This document shows, in pieces, positions 36,739-48,900 of a stretch of DNA of 64,000 nucleotides; the first letter of the stretch is position 1; each line of letters opens with the position of its first letter. This DNA comes from Petrosia ficiformis (Eukaryota > Porifera > Demospongiae > Haplosclerida > Petrosiidae): NCBI GenBank assembly GCA_947044365.1, contig OX345652.1, positions 2,560,940 to 2,624,939 on the forward strand. Direction: 5' to 3'. A program made the position numbers and the translations under genes. The notes under the pieces were generated by a model. It saw nothing but the letters and a program-made list of their open reading frames with translations, made no database searches and was not told where the DNA came from.

Positions 36739-38037
36739 TTACACCCAATCCCTTGGTTCTTTTAGCACTTTCATCAAATCATTTTCTGCAGTTTCTGCTT
36801 TAGGAGTATGCATATATTCCCATCTAGCTGTCAATGGAAGTGACATTAGGATACTCTCAAATCGTGCTCCTGGTGTTAAGAGTCCAAAACGAGTACCACG
36901 ATCATAAATAAGGTTGAACTCTACATATCTTCCACGTCGAAGTTGTTGCCACTTTTTGTTTGCATCAGTATAAGGATCATTCCAATGTTGTTTTACTAAT
37001 GGAATGTAAGATGGGATTACTGCATTAGCACAAGTTGACACGAAATCAAAACACTTTTCCTTCGATGGCTCTTCAAAATCATCAAAGAAGATTCCTCCAA
37101 CTCCTCTACGCTCTCCACGGTGTGTTATGTGAAAATAATCATCACACCATTTCTTAAATTTAGGATACAATGTGATATTGCTAGAGTCACATGCTTCTTT
37201 TAATGTTTTGTGGAAATGAACTACATCACTTTCATTCAGATAGTATGGAGTAAGATCAGTACCTCCTCCAAACCACCATATCGAATCACCAGAACCATTA
37301 TCAACTTCAAAATACCGATAGTTAAAATGCAGTGTGGGTACAAAAGGGTTGACTGGATGTATGACACAGCTAATACCCAAAGCATAAAATGGCAGTGATT
37401 TCTCACTTGGTAGATCCTTGCCACGGGAACGCATTTGTGAAACTGCAGAAGGTGGAAGATTACCATGCACCACAGAAACATTAACTCCTGCTTTTTCAAA
37501 TGTCTTGCCATCTTGTACGACACAACTGACTCCTCCACCTCCTTCGACTCTCTCCCAGCGATCCACGCGAAATTCTACATCTGGTTCAAATGCTGCTAAC
37601 TCTCTACATAATTTGTATTGTATAGTCATACATAACTTCTCCATTTTGAATTTCATTTCCAATCCCTGTCCTTCCAGTGCTTTGTACCCTGAAATTGGTT
37701 CAGCCATGTAATTTTCACATGGGAGCTCATCTTTTTTGCTTTTAAAAAGTGTAAAACCTCTCGTGAATAAGATAGCTGTTACAAAAGAACCACCGACATT
37801 AACCGTCCGTTTCTTGTCATCCTCACTACTTCTCCACCACTTCCAATCCCATCTTTTCTCATATTGCCTGTTGAAAGTTTCATTGCGATTAATAAACAAT
37901 ACACTATATTGAGATCTTCTCAAGTGACTGAAGGTTTTCCAAACGCTCAGTCCTGTTCTGTGCAATAAAGACCTTGTAGCACTCATTGCAACCCAATGAT
38001 GACCCACCACTATGAAGGTGTGGCCAGCAGCTAGCAC
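36739..38037 (-). CDS. CPOX: Coproporphyrinogen-III oxidase, mitochondrial (oxygen-dependent)
   Basis: A single open frame of 432 codons without introns, unusual beside its multi-exon neighbours. It catalyses the two oxidative decarboxylations that turn coproporphyrinogen III into protoporphyrinogen IX in haem synthesis, in the mitochondrial intermembrane space. Family motifs: [10 protein letters not shown] (235-244), [14 protein letters not shown] (254-267), [13 protein letters not shown] (309-321) and [16 protein letters not shown] (369-384). The first 110 residues are a basic leader, with a hydrophobic stretch near 82-98, before the conserved domain starts around [14 protein letters not shown]. 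Human CPOX is 454 aa. Two starts are possible: Met1 (38037) or Met18 (37986, [12 protein letters not shown]), the latter looking more like a mitochondrial presequence. With Met1 the gene overlaps the calpain-15 start by 26 bp on the opposite strand. Confidence 0.97.
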   Translation of the reverse strand: MLAAGHTFIVVGHHWVAMSATRSLLHRTGLSVWKTFSHLRRSQYSVLFINRNETFNRQYEKRWDWKWWRSSEDDKKRTVNVGGSFVTAILFTRGFTLFKSKKDELPCENYMAEPISGYKALEGQGLEMKFKMEKLCMTIQYKLCRELAAFEPDVEFRVDRWERVEGGGGVSCVVQDGKTFEKAGVNVSVVHGNLPPSAVSQMRSRGKDLPSEKSLPFYALGISCVIHPVNPFVPTLHFNYRYFEVDNGSGDSIWWFGGGTDLTPYYLNESDVVHFHKTLKEACDSSNITLYPKFKKWCDDYFHITHRGERRGVGGIFFDDFEEPSKEKCFDFVSTCANAVIPSYIPLVKQHWNDPYTDANKKWQQLRRGRYVEFNLIYDRGTRFGLLTPGARFESILMSLPLTARWEYMHTPKAETAENDLMKVLKEPRDWV

Positions 38038-38059
38038 GTCCTTCCAGGATGTATTACAG
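37987..38059. promoter_or_regulatory. Very compact divergent CPOX / CAPN15 start region
   Basis: The possible start codons are CPOX 38037 or 37986 (minus) and CAPN15 38012 or 38060 (plus). Depending on the pair used, the genes overlap by 26 bp or are up to 73 bp apart. Promoter elements must therefore lie inside coding or leader sequence. A CCAAT pentamer is present near 37990. Transcription starts are not visible. Confidence 0.5.
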
Positions 38060-41000
38060 ATGGAACATTCTGATGAGGGTACAGTAAAGTTGAAACTAAA
38101 GCCACGTCGTGGAAGTGGAGTTTGGTCACGTTTGAAAGGTGAACAAGAACTTTACTGGAGTTGTCCAAGATGTCAATGGCAAAATGATGAAAAAGCAGTC
38201 AGATGTCAAGCTTGTGGCTTCAAGGCCATTAATGTTTCTAATTCTGCTTCCCATGATTCTAATAACGAGAGAAAAAGTAGTGAATCATTTGGCAGATTTA
38301 GATTTTTTAAGCGGGTGCTACTGACACAGGAAGAAAGCAAAAATGACTCTAGTGTGAGTAACTCAACAGTGTCCCATAATGAGGGATGGGCATGTCCACA
38401 GTGTACCTTTCTCAATCATTCTGATCTTTTCTACTGTGAGCAATGTGGAAATCCTCCTGATGATGAAGGACTCTTTTACCAAAAGGGTAGTCCAAAGCTT
38501 GAAACAAGGAAACCCATTATCGAAACAGAAAGTTCTGTAATCACACCAAAAACACCACCTAAGTCGAAGTATAAACCAGAAAGGCCAAGTTACCAACCAG
38601 TCAGACCAGTTCCCACACCAAATATATCCCACACAGAATATACCACAAAATCAGACCTGGAAATGGAGAGGACACTGTGCATACCTAATCCAAAGCCAAA
38701 TAGATCTGCTTCACCAACACCCAAGTTCCAACGTCAGCAGTCTCAGTCTATGACTGTGGAAGAGATAAGACAGTTTGATGAGAGTGAGGCTATGGCTATC
38801 TGGTATAACATTGTATTGGAATATCAGAAAGTAAGTTTAGTTTTTGCATGACCACAAAGAGTTTTAAATTACTAAATACGGATCTTATTGTTAATCTCTT
38901 TCATACAAGCGACATCTCTAATTTCTTTTTCTTCCTCACTTTCGTTACCATTTTTTCATCTCTGTATCCTCCCTCTATTTCTTTGCACGTGTTTAACAGA
39001 TGAAGGAGTCATTCATTGATCCTGAGTTCCCAACTTCTAACAAGTCACTTTATCTCGTTCCTGAACGACCACTGGAACGTTGGAGGATATATGGCTGGCT
39101 CCGACCATATAACATCAGAGACTACACGTTTGGGAAGTGGTGTGTATTTCGTGATCCAAATATTTCTGATATTGCTCAAGGTATTCTAGGGAACTGCTGG
39201 TATGTAAACATGTTATAAAAAGTACTGTTATGTAATTAAGATAGTTTTTATTGAATATACTATACAGTTGTGTATTAAATCACCACATTCAGTGCTGTAA
39301 TTTGAGTACTCTTGTGCCTAGTATCCTTGCTATTTAATGAGGTAACTAACGAGCAACAGAGCATCTGGCAATTATATTATTTTTGGCATTACGGAAGTGA
39401 AAAGTATGATGTTCATCCTCACATTTGGATTCACAATTGATAATAATCATGAAGAGACTGGATGTATAATTATGTACATTAGTTTCTTAGGTATTGCTGG
39501 TGGTGTAAAGTTGAAGTAGTACTACATGTAATACTTACTTAGAAAGTCTCCTTGATGTATTAATCAGAAAGTAGACATACATGTACTTATAATGGCACCT
39601 ATGATATGTAATTGGTATTGGTCATTATTGGCAATTATTTCTAGTATCAGTATCAGTTATTTCTGAAAGGTGAACTGATAATGTAATAAGTGTATTAATA
39701 ATGTAGCAACTAACAACATTCACACTTTGATCAAGCTACCAGCAGACTTGAACTTATACAAAGATCAAAATCAAACACGAGCTTTTTTGAAACCTTTAGG
39801 TTATAAAGTTTTGACAATTTTAACAACTCACGAGTGCTGTTTCACAACTTTCAGAAGATTTCTGGTAGCAAAAGAGTACATAGAAACACAACTCATCTCG
39901 TTTGAAGTCTATCACTGTCTAATCACAGCTTGACATCAAGTACAATTGAAGTAGTGGCTGTTACAACGTTGAACTGGTTCTAAGCTTTCTGCCATAACAA
40001 TCACTTTCTAGCTACAACCATTTCATTTCATGCACGTGACTGAAGCCACAAAACACTAGATTTTAACACTGTGCTCTTTATACTAGGAATTATGTACTCT
40101 TGGTAGGACTGGAGTGTAAGTTACAACACACACATATAATATATATATATACATGTATATATATATATATATATATACGTATATATATTATATGTAATGT
40201 AATCTCAGTATAACAATTATAATAATTATTATTATAGTCAAGTATTATTTTCTTGTCAGTAATCATTCTTGTTTCCCAATCACACTTATGGTGAGGGTTC
40301 TCATCTGCTCAAAGTAAAAAAAAATTTTCTTTCCTCCTCAGCAAATGTAGTAACCTTGACTTCACGGTTGAGTATATAAAAAAATTTTTATTTGACAAAT
40401 CTTAACTACATGTAGCTTATATAACAAAAAATGTGGAGACAATAAACCTGAATGGAACAACGTAATAATACCTATACCACAGTGCGTGGGCGATCGCCAT
40501 GGTAACCTTTGATGTACCACAGGAGATATATGCCCATAACATGCCTGTAGACAGTGTCTAGCCACTAAATCATCAAATTGTATTTTCACAGTTTTTACAA
40601 TAAACACTAATTGGGATAGTACTGTGGTTTCTACTTGACAACAGTGATATCAAATGTGATTTAATTGCATATTTTTGTGTTACCATGGTATAAAATACAT
40701 ATAACTTGTGGGTGTTATATGCCGCCTCCAACCAGGGCTATGGATATCAGAGCTACACTAATAATATGTCGTTGTTCATTTCAAGGCACTTATAGATTCT
40801 TGGTGTCTGATACACATTATAACAATATAATGAATATTCTATTCTGTGTTAATTTTCAGGTTTCTTAGTGCTCTGGCAGTAGTTGCTGATTTTCCTGAAC
40901 TTGTAGAAAATATCATTGTCACCAAAGAGGTACTTGATTTACAGTTTATAGTACAATACCACTAGTTGTTGCCAATAGTACATATACATGTATATTTGAC

Positions 41001-42859
41001 ATATACCACTAAGCAGTGAATATAAGAACTATATCCAGTGGCTCATTTTTTGGTCGTAGCATTACATACCTCTGGTTCAGTGAAAGAACACCAAGATGCT
41101 TCATTTTCTCTATAATGGCAACATCAACCAATTCAAACTAATTATAATGAAGTGCATGTACATGTACATATTGTTAAATTTTTTGAATTAGGTAGAGATT
41201 ATTTTGTTCACAAGTTCTTTAAGTAGAATAGACAAATTATAATACAAAATTCAGTTATTCATATCATAATACATCACATATCTAAATTTGTGCTGAAATG
41301 AATACTCGCTTTCCTTAACGAAAAAATTTCGAATATTCGCTTGCTTAACTAAAACATTGAGAAAGTGCTGTACAGAATGGTCTCTAGGAATGTTTTGAAA
41401 GTACTGGAACTGTTCTTGCAGTTCTACCATACCTCCTATAAAATGGCGTCACAGATTACTTGAATATTTGATTCTTTTTGAAAATACTGAATTCTGAAGG
41501 GAAATATGAGATATGGAGACCTTATCAACTATTCATGTCTTTCTCTTAGAGAAGTCAGTATAGTGCCACTTGTTAGATACATGTATGTACATTTAGTTGT
41601 CGTTAACTTCTCTCTTCCTTAGTTGTGTCCAGAAGGTGTTTATCAAGTGAGATTATGTAAAGATGGCTTATGGAAAATCATTTTAATTGATGACTTCTTT
41701 CCTGTGGATATTGCAGGACAACTAGCGTTCTCAAAGGTAGTCTTGTGCATACATTATGATAATCACAGTGATTAAATAAATGTGATACAAAAATTAAAGT
41801 GGTCCTAATGGGCAATATACAATGTACATTGTATCTAAAAGTATTATGATTGTCGCTAGAGCACGCCAGCTTGGCGCTGCATGATGCTACTATTCTACAA
41901 ATTGCATGATGACTTTGATTGAATATTCAGTCATTTTCAATAGCTAGTGCCCATTCTTCCTTAGCAACATGGCTGGATAATGAGCATTTATAAAGTAACC
42001 ATTTATGACCTAAATGTTTCGAAAAGGGAAACTTTCCACAAAATGCTTTTGATCAGACAACTGCTTACTGTCAATTTTGCACATGAAGTCAGTAATAGAT
42101 CTTCCTGTCATTGACTTCCTGTGCATAATTATAGAATGGCAAGGGATTGAATACACTGTATAAATATTCAATCAAAATTATTTTGCGGGAAAGTGTCCCT
42201 CTTTGAAACATTAGGTAAAATTTGGTCAAAATTGTTAATGATGAGTTTGACTTTTTTTTCATGGATAGTCATTCACATAAACACATTGTATATAATAATT
42301 ATAATTATACGTGTGTATTATACAGTCACAAATTATATACTCAATCATAATATTGCTTTAATTTCGCAGGCTCGTCGGAAACAACTCTGGGTACCTCTAA
42401 TAGAGAAGGCTCTTGCTAAACTATATGGTTGTTATGAATGTTTAGAAGGTGGGCAAGTAATCGAAGGACTATCAGTGCTCACTGGATATCCATGTGAAAA
42501 GTTTAAACTGAGAGGTATGTCATGAGAATTTATAAAATGTTATGTTCCCCTCCCATAACATTTGAGCTTCCATTGAAGTGAATGGATCTTTTACTAAAGA
42601 AACATCTACTTGCCCTCCACTGGCAAAGATCAGTTGAGACAATATAGAAAGTGGGATGAAGGCACTGACAGCCTGTTGCTGACTATGCATGCTTGGATTT
42701 ACTTAACTAGAAACAGTTATTTGTGTGGCTTAACGTTTTTACTTCTCAACTTACTGTACAGGGTTTATATGACTTTAATAAACCTACACACCCCATTGAA
42801 TATACGGGCTATGAATCTCATTATAAGATATGCATGCATACATGTATGTATATATATAT

Positions 42860-42910
<51 letters not shown>

Positions 42911-45900
42911 AGGTTATATCACAGCACGAGTGCTACGTATATCAGATTTATAAAAACCGAGCCTGAGGGCGAGGTTTTTATAAATCTGATATAGCACGAA
43001 TGGCTGTGATATAACCAATATATATCACGAAAGACAAAACCTTTGTTGATATCTGATGCTTCTCCTACCTTTTTGTCGGCACTTTGGAGAAGGTAAGCGT
43101 TGTTTTCTTGTAGTCTGTTTCGATGGCAGGTGCTATATCTGACCGCAGTGCTATATCTGCTGACCACAGTGCTACAGTATATGTCAATAAAATGTCACCA
43201 TACAGTAACAGTAATTACTGAGTAATTACTGTACTGTATGGTGACTTTTTATTGACATATACTGTATATCTGACCACAGGGTGCTATATCTTATATATAT
43301 CCCTGTGGTTTACTTTGATGTTTCGCCGTATTGGGATATATATATATATATATATATATTATACATGTATATAATATATATGTAATATATATAGTATGCT
43401 AATAGGTCCTATATACAAAATATAGGACCTGAGTTTTGTGCTATATCACATCCGAGGACACAAAAAGGGTCCTATATTCAGTATATAGGACCTATTAGCA
43501 TACTGTATACAATATATTGTATGATGGTGACATCTCCTGCATAGTGTGCACATGGAAGGTCTATATACAATATATAGACCTCACCACATCAAAGGGATGA
43601 TGTCACCATTATACTATTCAAAGGGATGATGTCACCATCATACTATATATATATATAGTATGATGGTGACATCATCCCTTTGATATGGTGAGGTCTATAC
43701 ATGTATATTGTAAAAGGGATGATGTCACCATCATACTATATAGTATGATGGTGACATCATCTGTGAGGTCTATATATTGTATAACAACAACTTCTAAGAC
43801 AGCTGGAGATCCTCTTTAACCCTTAGAGCACTGAGCCTGTTTTTCAAAATTCTTCCCATTTCCAACACTGGCGACTCTATTGCATATAATTTGGCCACCG
43901 TTCACTTTCTCTACCCCAAACTTGGCTCCTTTTCCGACATGGAGTACTACTTCCACCAACTTGCTTACCGGGACTCAAAAGTCCCCAAGCGCATCGTAGG
44001 ATCAAAATCAAATGCAGTGATCTCCCTCTTTTGACTGGAACTGGGGCTAACAAAATGACCCCACTGCATGTTGGCACCAGCTACACCCACGATTTCAGGT
44101 TTCACAGCAAGGAAAATGCCTCAGGTACCCACCAGAGGGTGTGGGCGGGGCCAAAAAATGCAAAATTCGTCAGCAGCGAGGGGGCTGCGCCCCCTTCAAA
44201 CCCTAGCATTAATGGGGGGACACCCCCCTTTAAAATTCCCCCCGTACTCCTTATTTAGGGCAAAGGGCGACCAAAAAACCATCAACTTTTTTAGCCACGT
44301 TCATCAGCTTGTGCCTGACGCCAATTACAAGCATTTAGAAAGCTTGGTTTAGCTAGGAACAGACGGCGAACCACGTAGGGGTGAAATGTCACATATATGT
44401 GACATCAGTGCTTAAAGGGTTAAGGTAGAGAACCGGCGTTTGGCAAAGCTGGCTGAATGTTCATCATATTATTATGATTCTCCAAACAAATCATTTTTTT
44501 TTGCATTCATAGTACAATTCTGGTCTACAGATATCTTCGGATACTTTTTAAAAAAAGAGTTTCTTAATGACTACAAAGATTTGATCTCGAATTGGATGCC
44601 ATTTTTATAAGTGTATTCATTAATCGAACCACGTGGAATTTAAATGTGCAAGCGCATTCATATACTGAGAACATGGAAGCTGTCAACGAGAAAGTGCTTG
44701 GCATATATAGTAATAAAATTTGTGAGCAAATGCATTTTTATAATATAATAATAATTAATATAGCCAATATTATATGCTATGATAAGTATTGGAATACTGG
44801 ATGTTTGACACAGTGACTGAAACAGACTGATACTACTTCTTGTATGACTGCAGATAGTGATGTAAGTGAAATAGAGAATAGACATCATCTGTAAGTGAAA
44901 GAGAATGATAATCATTTCATAATAATAGATAGATGCAAAAGACTGACCTTGATTGATGAACAAACTTTAATGCATTTATGATTGAATGAGGTCATATGAT
45001 ATACATGTATAACTTACACCAGTATTTCTGCAATCTACAAAAAATAATCACACCATTCAGAAAAAAAATAATGGAAAACAAGAATAATAAAAAACATTTT
45101 CAATAAAAATGAAAGAAGATGTAGGGATATCAAAACCCAAAAAGCATGTGAACAAGGTTGGGAGGCTAACATAGTAACCAAAATTAAACAAAACACTACC
45201 ATATAACCTTACATAAGTACAGCTCTTTGTATTTTGCTTTAAAGCGGTGTAAGTACTTATGTAGGGTTATATGGAAGTGTTACGCGCACTCGGGATTGGT
45301 GACTGTAAATCAGATACAGCCCTCATAGGGGTGTTATACATGTAACTATATACAAATGTGGTGAAACATCAAAGTAAACCACAGGTTTATAAATCAGATA
45401 TAGCACCCTGTGGTCAGATACAAAACTTGCCATACAGACATCAACAAAGGTTTTGTCTTTTGGAAAATATATTAATTATAACACATCTACTCGTACTATA
45501 TCATGATTTATAATCACCTCACCCTTTGTCCTCGGTGAATATAAATCTGATATAGGCATGTTATAACGTATACATGTACATGTATATGTGTGTGTGTGCA
45601 TATATGTATATATATATTTGTGTCACAATCACATACATGTTATATTAGTAGCTAATTAAGCAAGTTATGTCTCATTCTTGAGCTTTGGTTAATTATTGGG
45701 TATGGAAAAGCTACAGACTACAGTACACCTAATACGGTCTATGCAGACTAACAAGAATCACACCCTTGAAGGCTCTTTGGCCTGTATAATAATTTAAATT
45801 ATATTTTAATGTTTTTATTTTATTTAGGTAACAGTGAATCAGACATAGAAGAAACGGACTATGATTTTTTATGGACTAAATTGCTGAGTTGCAAAGAGGC

Positions 45901-48900
45901 AAAGTGAGCTTTAAAATTAATTACAAAAGTACAGTTAGGGCTGTAGGAAATACATTTTGAATCTTTTGATTTACATAAAATAAAATGTCATTCATGTTCA
46001 CCTTCACTTTCAAAAAATCCACATAACTTTTGTTTGGAAGGACCGACATTCTTTTTGCCTTCAGTATTATATGTAGCTTATAATTTTCCTTTTTGTATAT
46101 GTTACATTTCAATCCATTGCTTCATTTTTGAGCTACGGTATAATCATGATATTATTTTGAGGCCATTGTGAATGTGAATAGGCAGTATCCCAGGATTGTC
46201 ATACCTCTCCATATCCTCTATGTCAGAGTATCACTGTACACCATAGTAACTGTGACAGTCCCAGTATCCCAGGATTGTCATACCTCTCCATATCCTCTAT
46301 GTCAGAGTATCCCTGTACACCATAGTAACTGTGACAGTCCCAGTATTCCAGGATTGTCATACCTCTCCATATCCTCTATGTCAGAGTATCCCTGTACACC
46401 ATAGTAACTGTGACAGTCCCAGTATTCCAGGATTGTCTACCTCTCCATATCCTCTGTCAGAGTATCCCTGTACACCATAGTAACTGTGACAGTCCCAGTA
46501 TTCCAGGATTGTCATACCTCCCCATAGTAACTCTGACAGTCCCAGTATTCCAGGATTGTCATCCCATCCCATATCCTCTATGTCAGAGTATCCCTGTACA
46601 CCATAGTAACGCTGACAGTCTTGGGATTATTTCAGGACTGTCGTACCTCCCCATACCCTCCATTATATTTTGATAAAGTAATATTGTCACTACATGTACA
46701 TGTATTTCAGTGTTATATGTACATTATACATTGTATACATGTAGTATAGTGATAAACATGAGTTCAACAGTCAGTATACAGAATGTTACATTATGTAGGT
46801 GTTATGTGTTATTTACATGTATATACCACTGAAGAAGAAGGTATTGACAAAAATATCAACTTCATCATAACAGAATTTTTCTAAACAATTTTTCTCAATT
46901 TGCTAATATAAAATATATATTTTACTTGTTTTGAAATGCAGATTTCCAATGGCTGGATGCACTGTTAAAGAAGGAATTATGTGGAAAGAGTTTAATGAAA
47001 TGGGTCTCCAACCCTATCATGGTTATTCTATACTAGATGTAAAACAGAGTGGAACAGAAAGGTAAGTATCTTAACACATCAATAATATTAAACTGAAGAC
47101 AGAGTACCTGGCTTAATTCCTATCTTTTTATAGAAAGTGAATGATCATGAGAGTGAGGCTTCGTGTTTCATATGTTAGTAGTTGTTCTGTGAATTTGTGC
47201 AATCTGCAGATTGTGTTTTCATGCAAACATAATATATGCCAATGTAGAATATTATTAATAATTACTAGAAAGTGCTGACTCGGCATTTGCTTGCGAGTAG
47301 TCAGAGGAGCAGTGTAGAACATGTGAGGAGTTTTGAATTAAGCTTGTTGTGAAACTGAAGATGACAAAGAGGAATATAGAGAGTGCGAGTTTGAAGGAGT
47401 TTGAATGGTAAAGGATGAGTTGGCACACTGTACACCCAGACTTACATGTACTTCTGCAATGGAAGTTTTCAGCACATCTCTGTGTAGCTGTATCTGTCAT
47501 ATCTCTAAGCCAATCAGATCCTTTTTCTCATGAGTTGAATGTAAGCTTCATAATTCTTGTACTCTCCAGTCTCGATTCTCTGTGATGTTCACTTTATTCA
47601 CTTCCTCCTTTCTTTGCCTGTTTTCTAAGCTTCTCTGTAGACCTTCTCTAATGAAATTGCTTGCCATGCCAAACTTACAGAAATTGAATTGAATTACCAT
47701 GTTTAGGTGGCTGAGGTTTAGCGGGTTTAATTAGCGTTTCTGAAGCATGATGGACATTATATATAATATTCTATATATACATGTATATTTACATGATTAT
47801 GTGACCCCAGGGACGAGGTCAAACCGATCATGATTAGTTGCCTTTACTATCACTTGGCAATTATGAAATTATTGATCAAGTACATTCTCTCGGGAAAATG
47901 GCCATATTTGTAGTGAGATCGGAGAGTAATGTGATTGTTGAAGAAACTATTTACTTGTTCAACTTGTTCAATGACTTTATCTTTCTTTCATCTCACATTT
48001 TAGTTGTCTGTAATAATATAATAATTATTTTTAAATTAACAACTTAACCAATCAGGATTGTTGGTTGTACTTGTGATTCAACAATTTACACAATAGTATT
48101 ACGCAATTATTATTGTGCAATTAGTATTACGCAATTATTATTGTGCAATCTGCAGATTATGCAAATTCCTAGATTGTGCCAGAAAAAATCCTACTTTTTT
48201 CATTTCAAATTCAAAACATCGCAGGCATTCTGATAATGGGACATGAAGAGTGGTAATTTTTTATAATTAGTTAATTAATATTCATAGTAGGTGTGGTTCG
48301 TTAAATTCACACCTAGCGTAGATTGTCATGGAAAAAAAAGCGGTTATCTTATATAAAGGCCAAGAATCACTCCAGTGAATAGTTTATTTCATCATGTCAC
48401 AATAATTCTCTTTGAATGACACCTTTTTTTTGTAGGAAGTATCAATTTTGATCTGTTATGAAGTGTACACATGTATAATTCATGTTCAGTTGTTTATACA
48501 GTGTAGTAACATGTTTTACTGAATACTGTTTATGCATACACATGCAGATTACTTTGTTTACGAAATCCATGGGGACAAGATACTGTGAAAACACAAGGTT
48601 TTCGGTGGGTTACTGGTGATAAAAATGGAGGCATATTTTGGATTACAGCTAACAACTTCTACAGGTTAAAGTTTGGATATTATTCATGTCACTATACACT
48701 ACTGTAGATCAGTGTGTTTAATTTTCATGAAAGTGATTATCTTAATGAAATTCCAAGGTTGTATATGAGAAATTTGTTAACACCAAAAATTTCTTGATCT
48801 GTGGTTATGAAGTACTTAATAATTCTATTATTGTACATTCTAAATGAGGGGGTGGGTCTGTCAACTCATGATCAAGAAATTGTAACTGTACTATGTGAGT

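Noticed and set aside
40493..40506. Third X-box-like motif ATCGCCATGGTAAC
   Set aside because: It lies deep in CAPN15 intron 2 inside AT-rich repetitive sequence, with no ciliary gene start nearby. A chance match is likely.
44031..44352. Overlapping 75- and 94-codon frames in a GC-rich block
   Set aside because: They lie inside the piggyBac-type element but do not resemble its transposase; the openness reflects the high GC and low stop density.
46168..46673. Open frames of 63-87 codons on both strands
   Set aside because: They run through the 79-bp tandem array, share no family and are within a CAPN15 intron.
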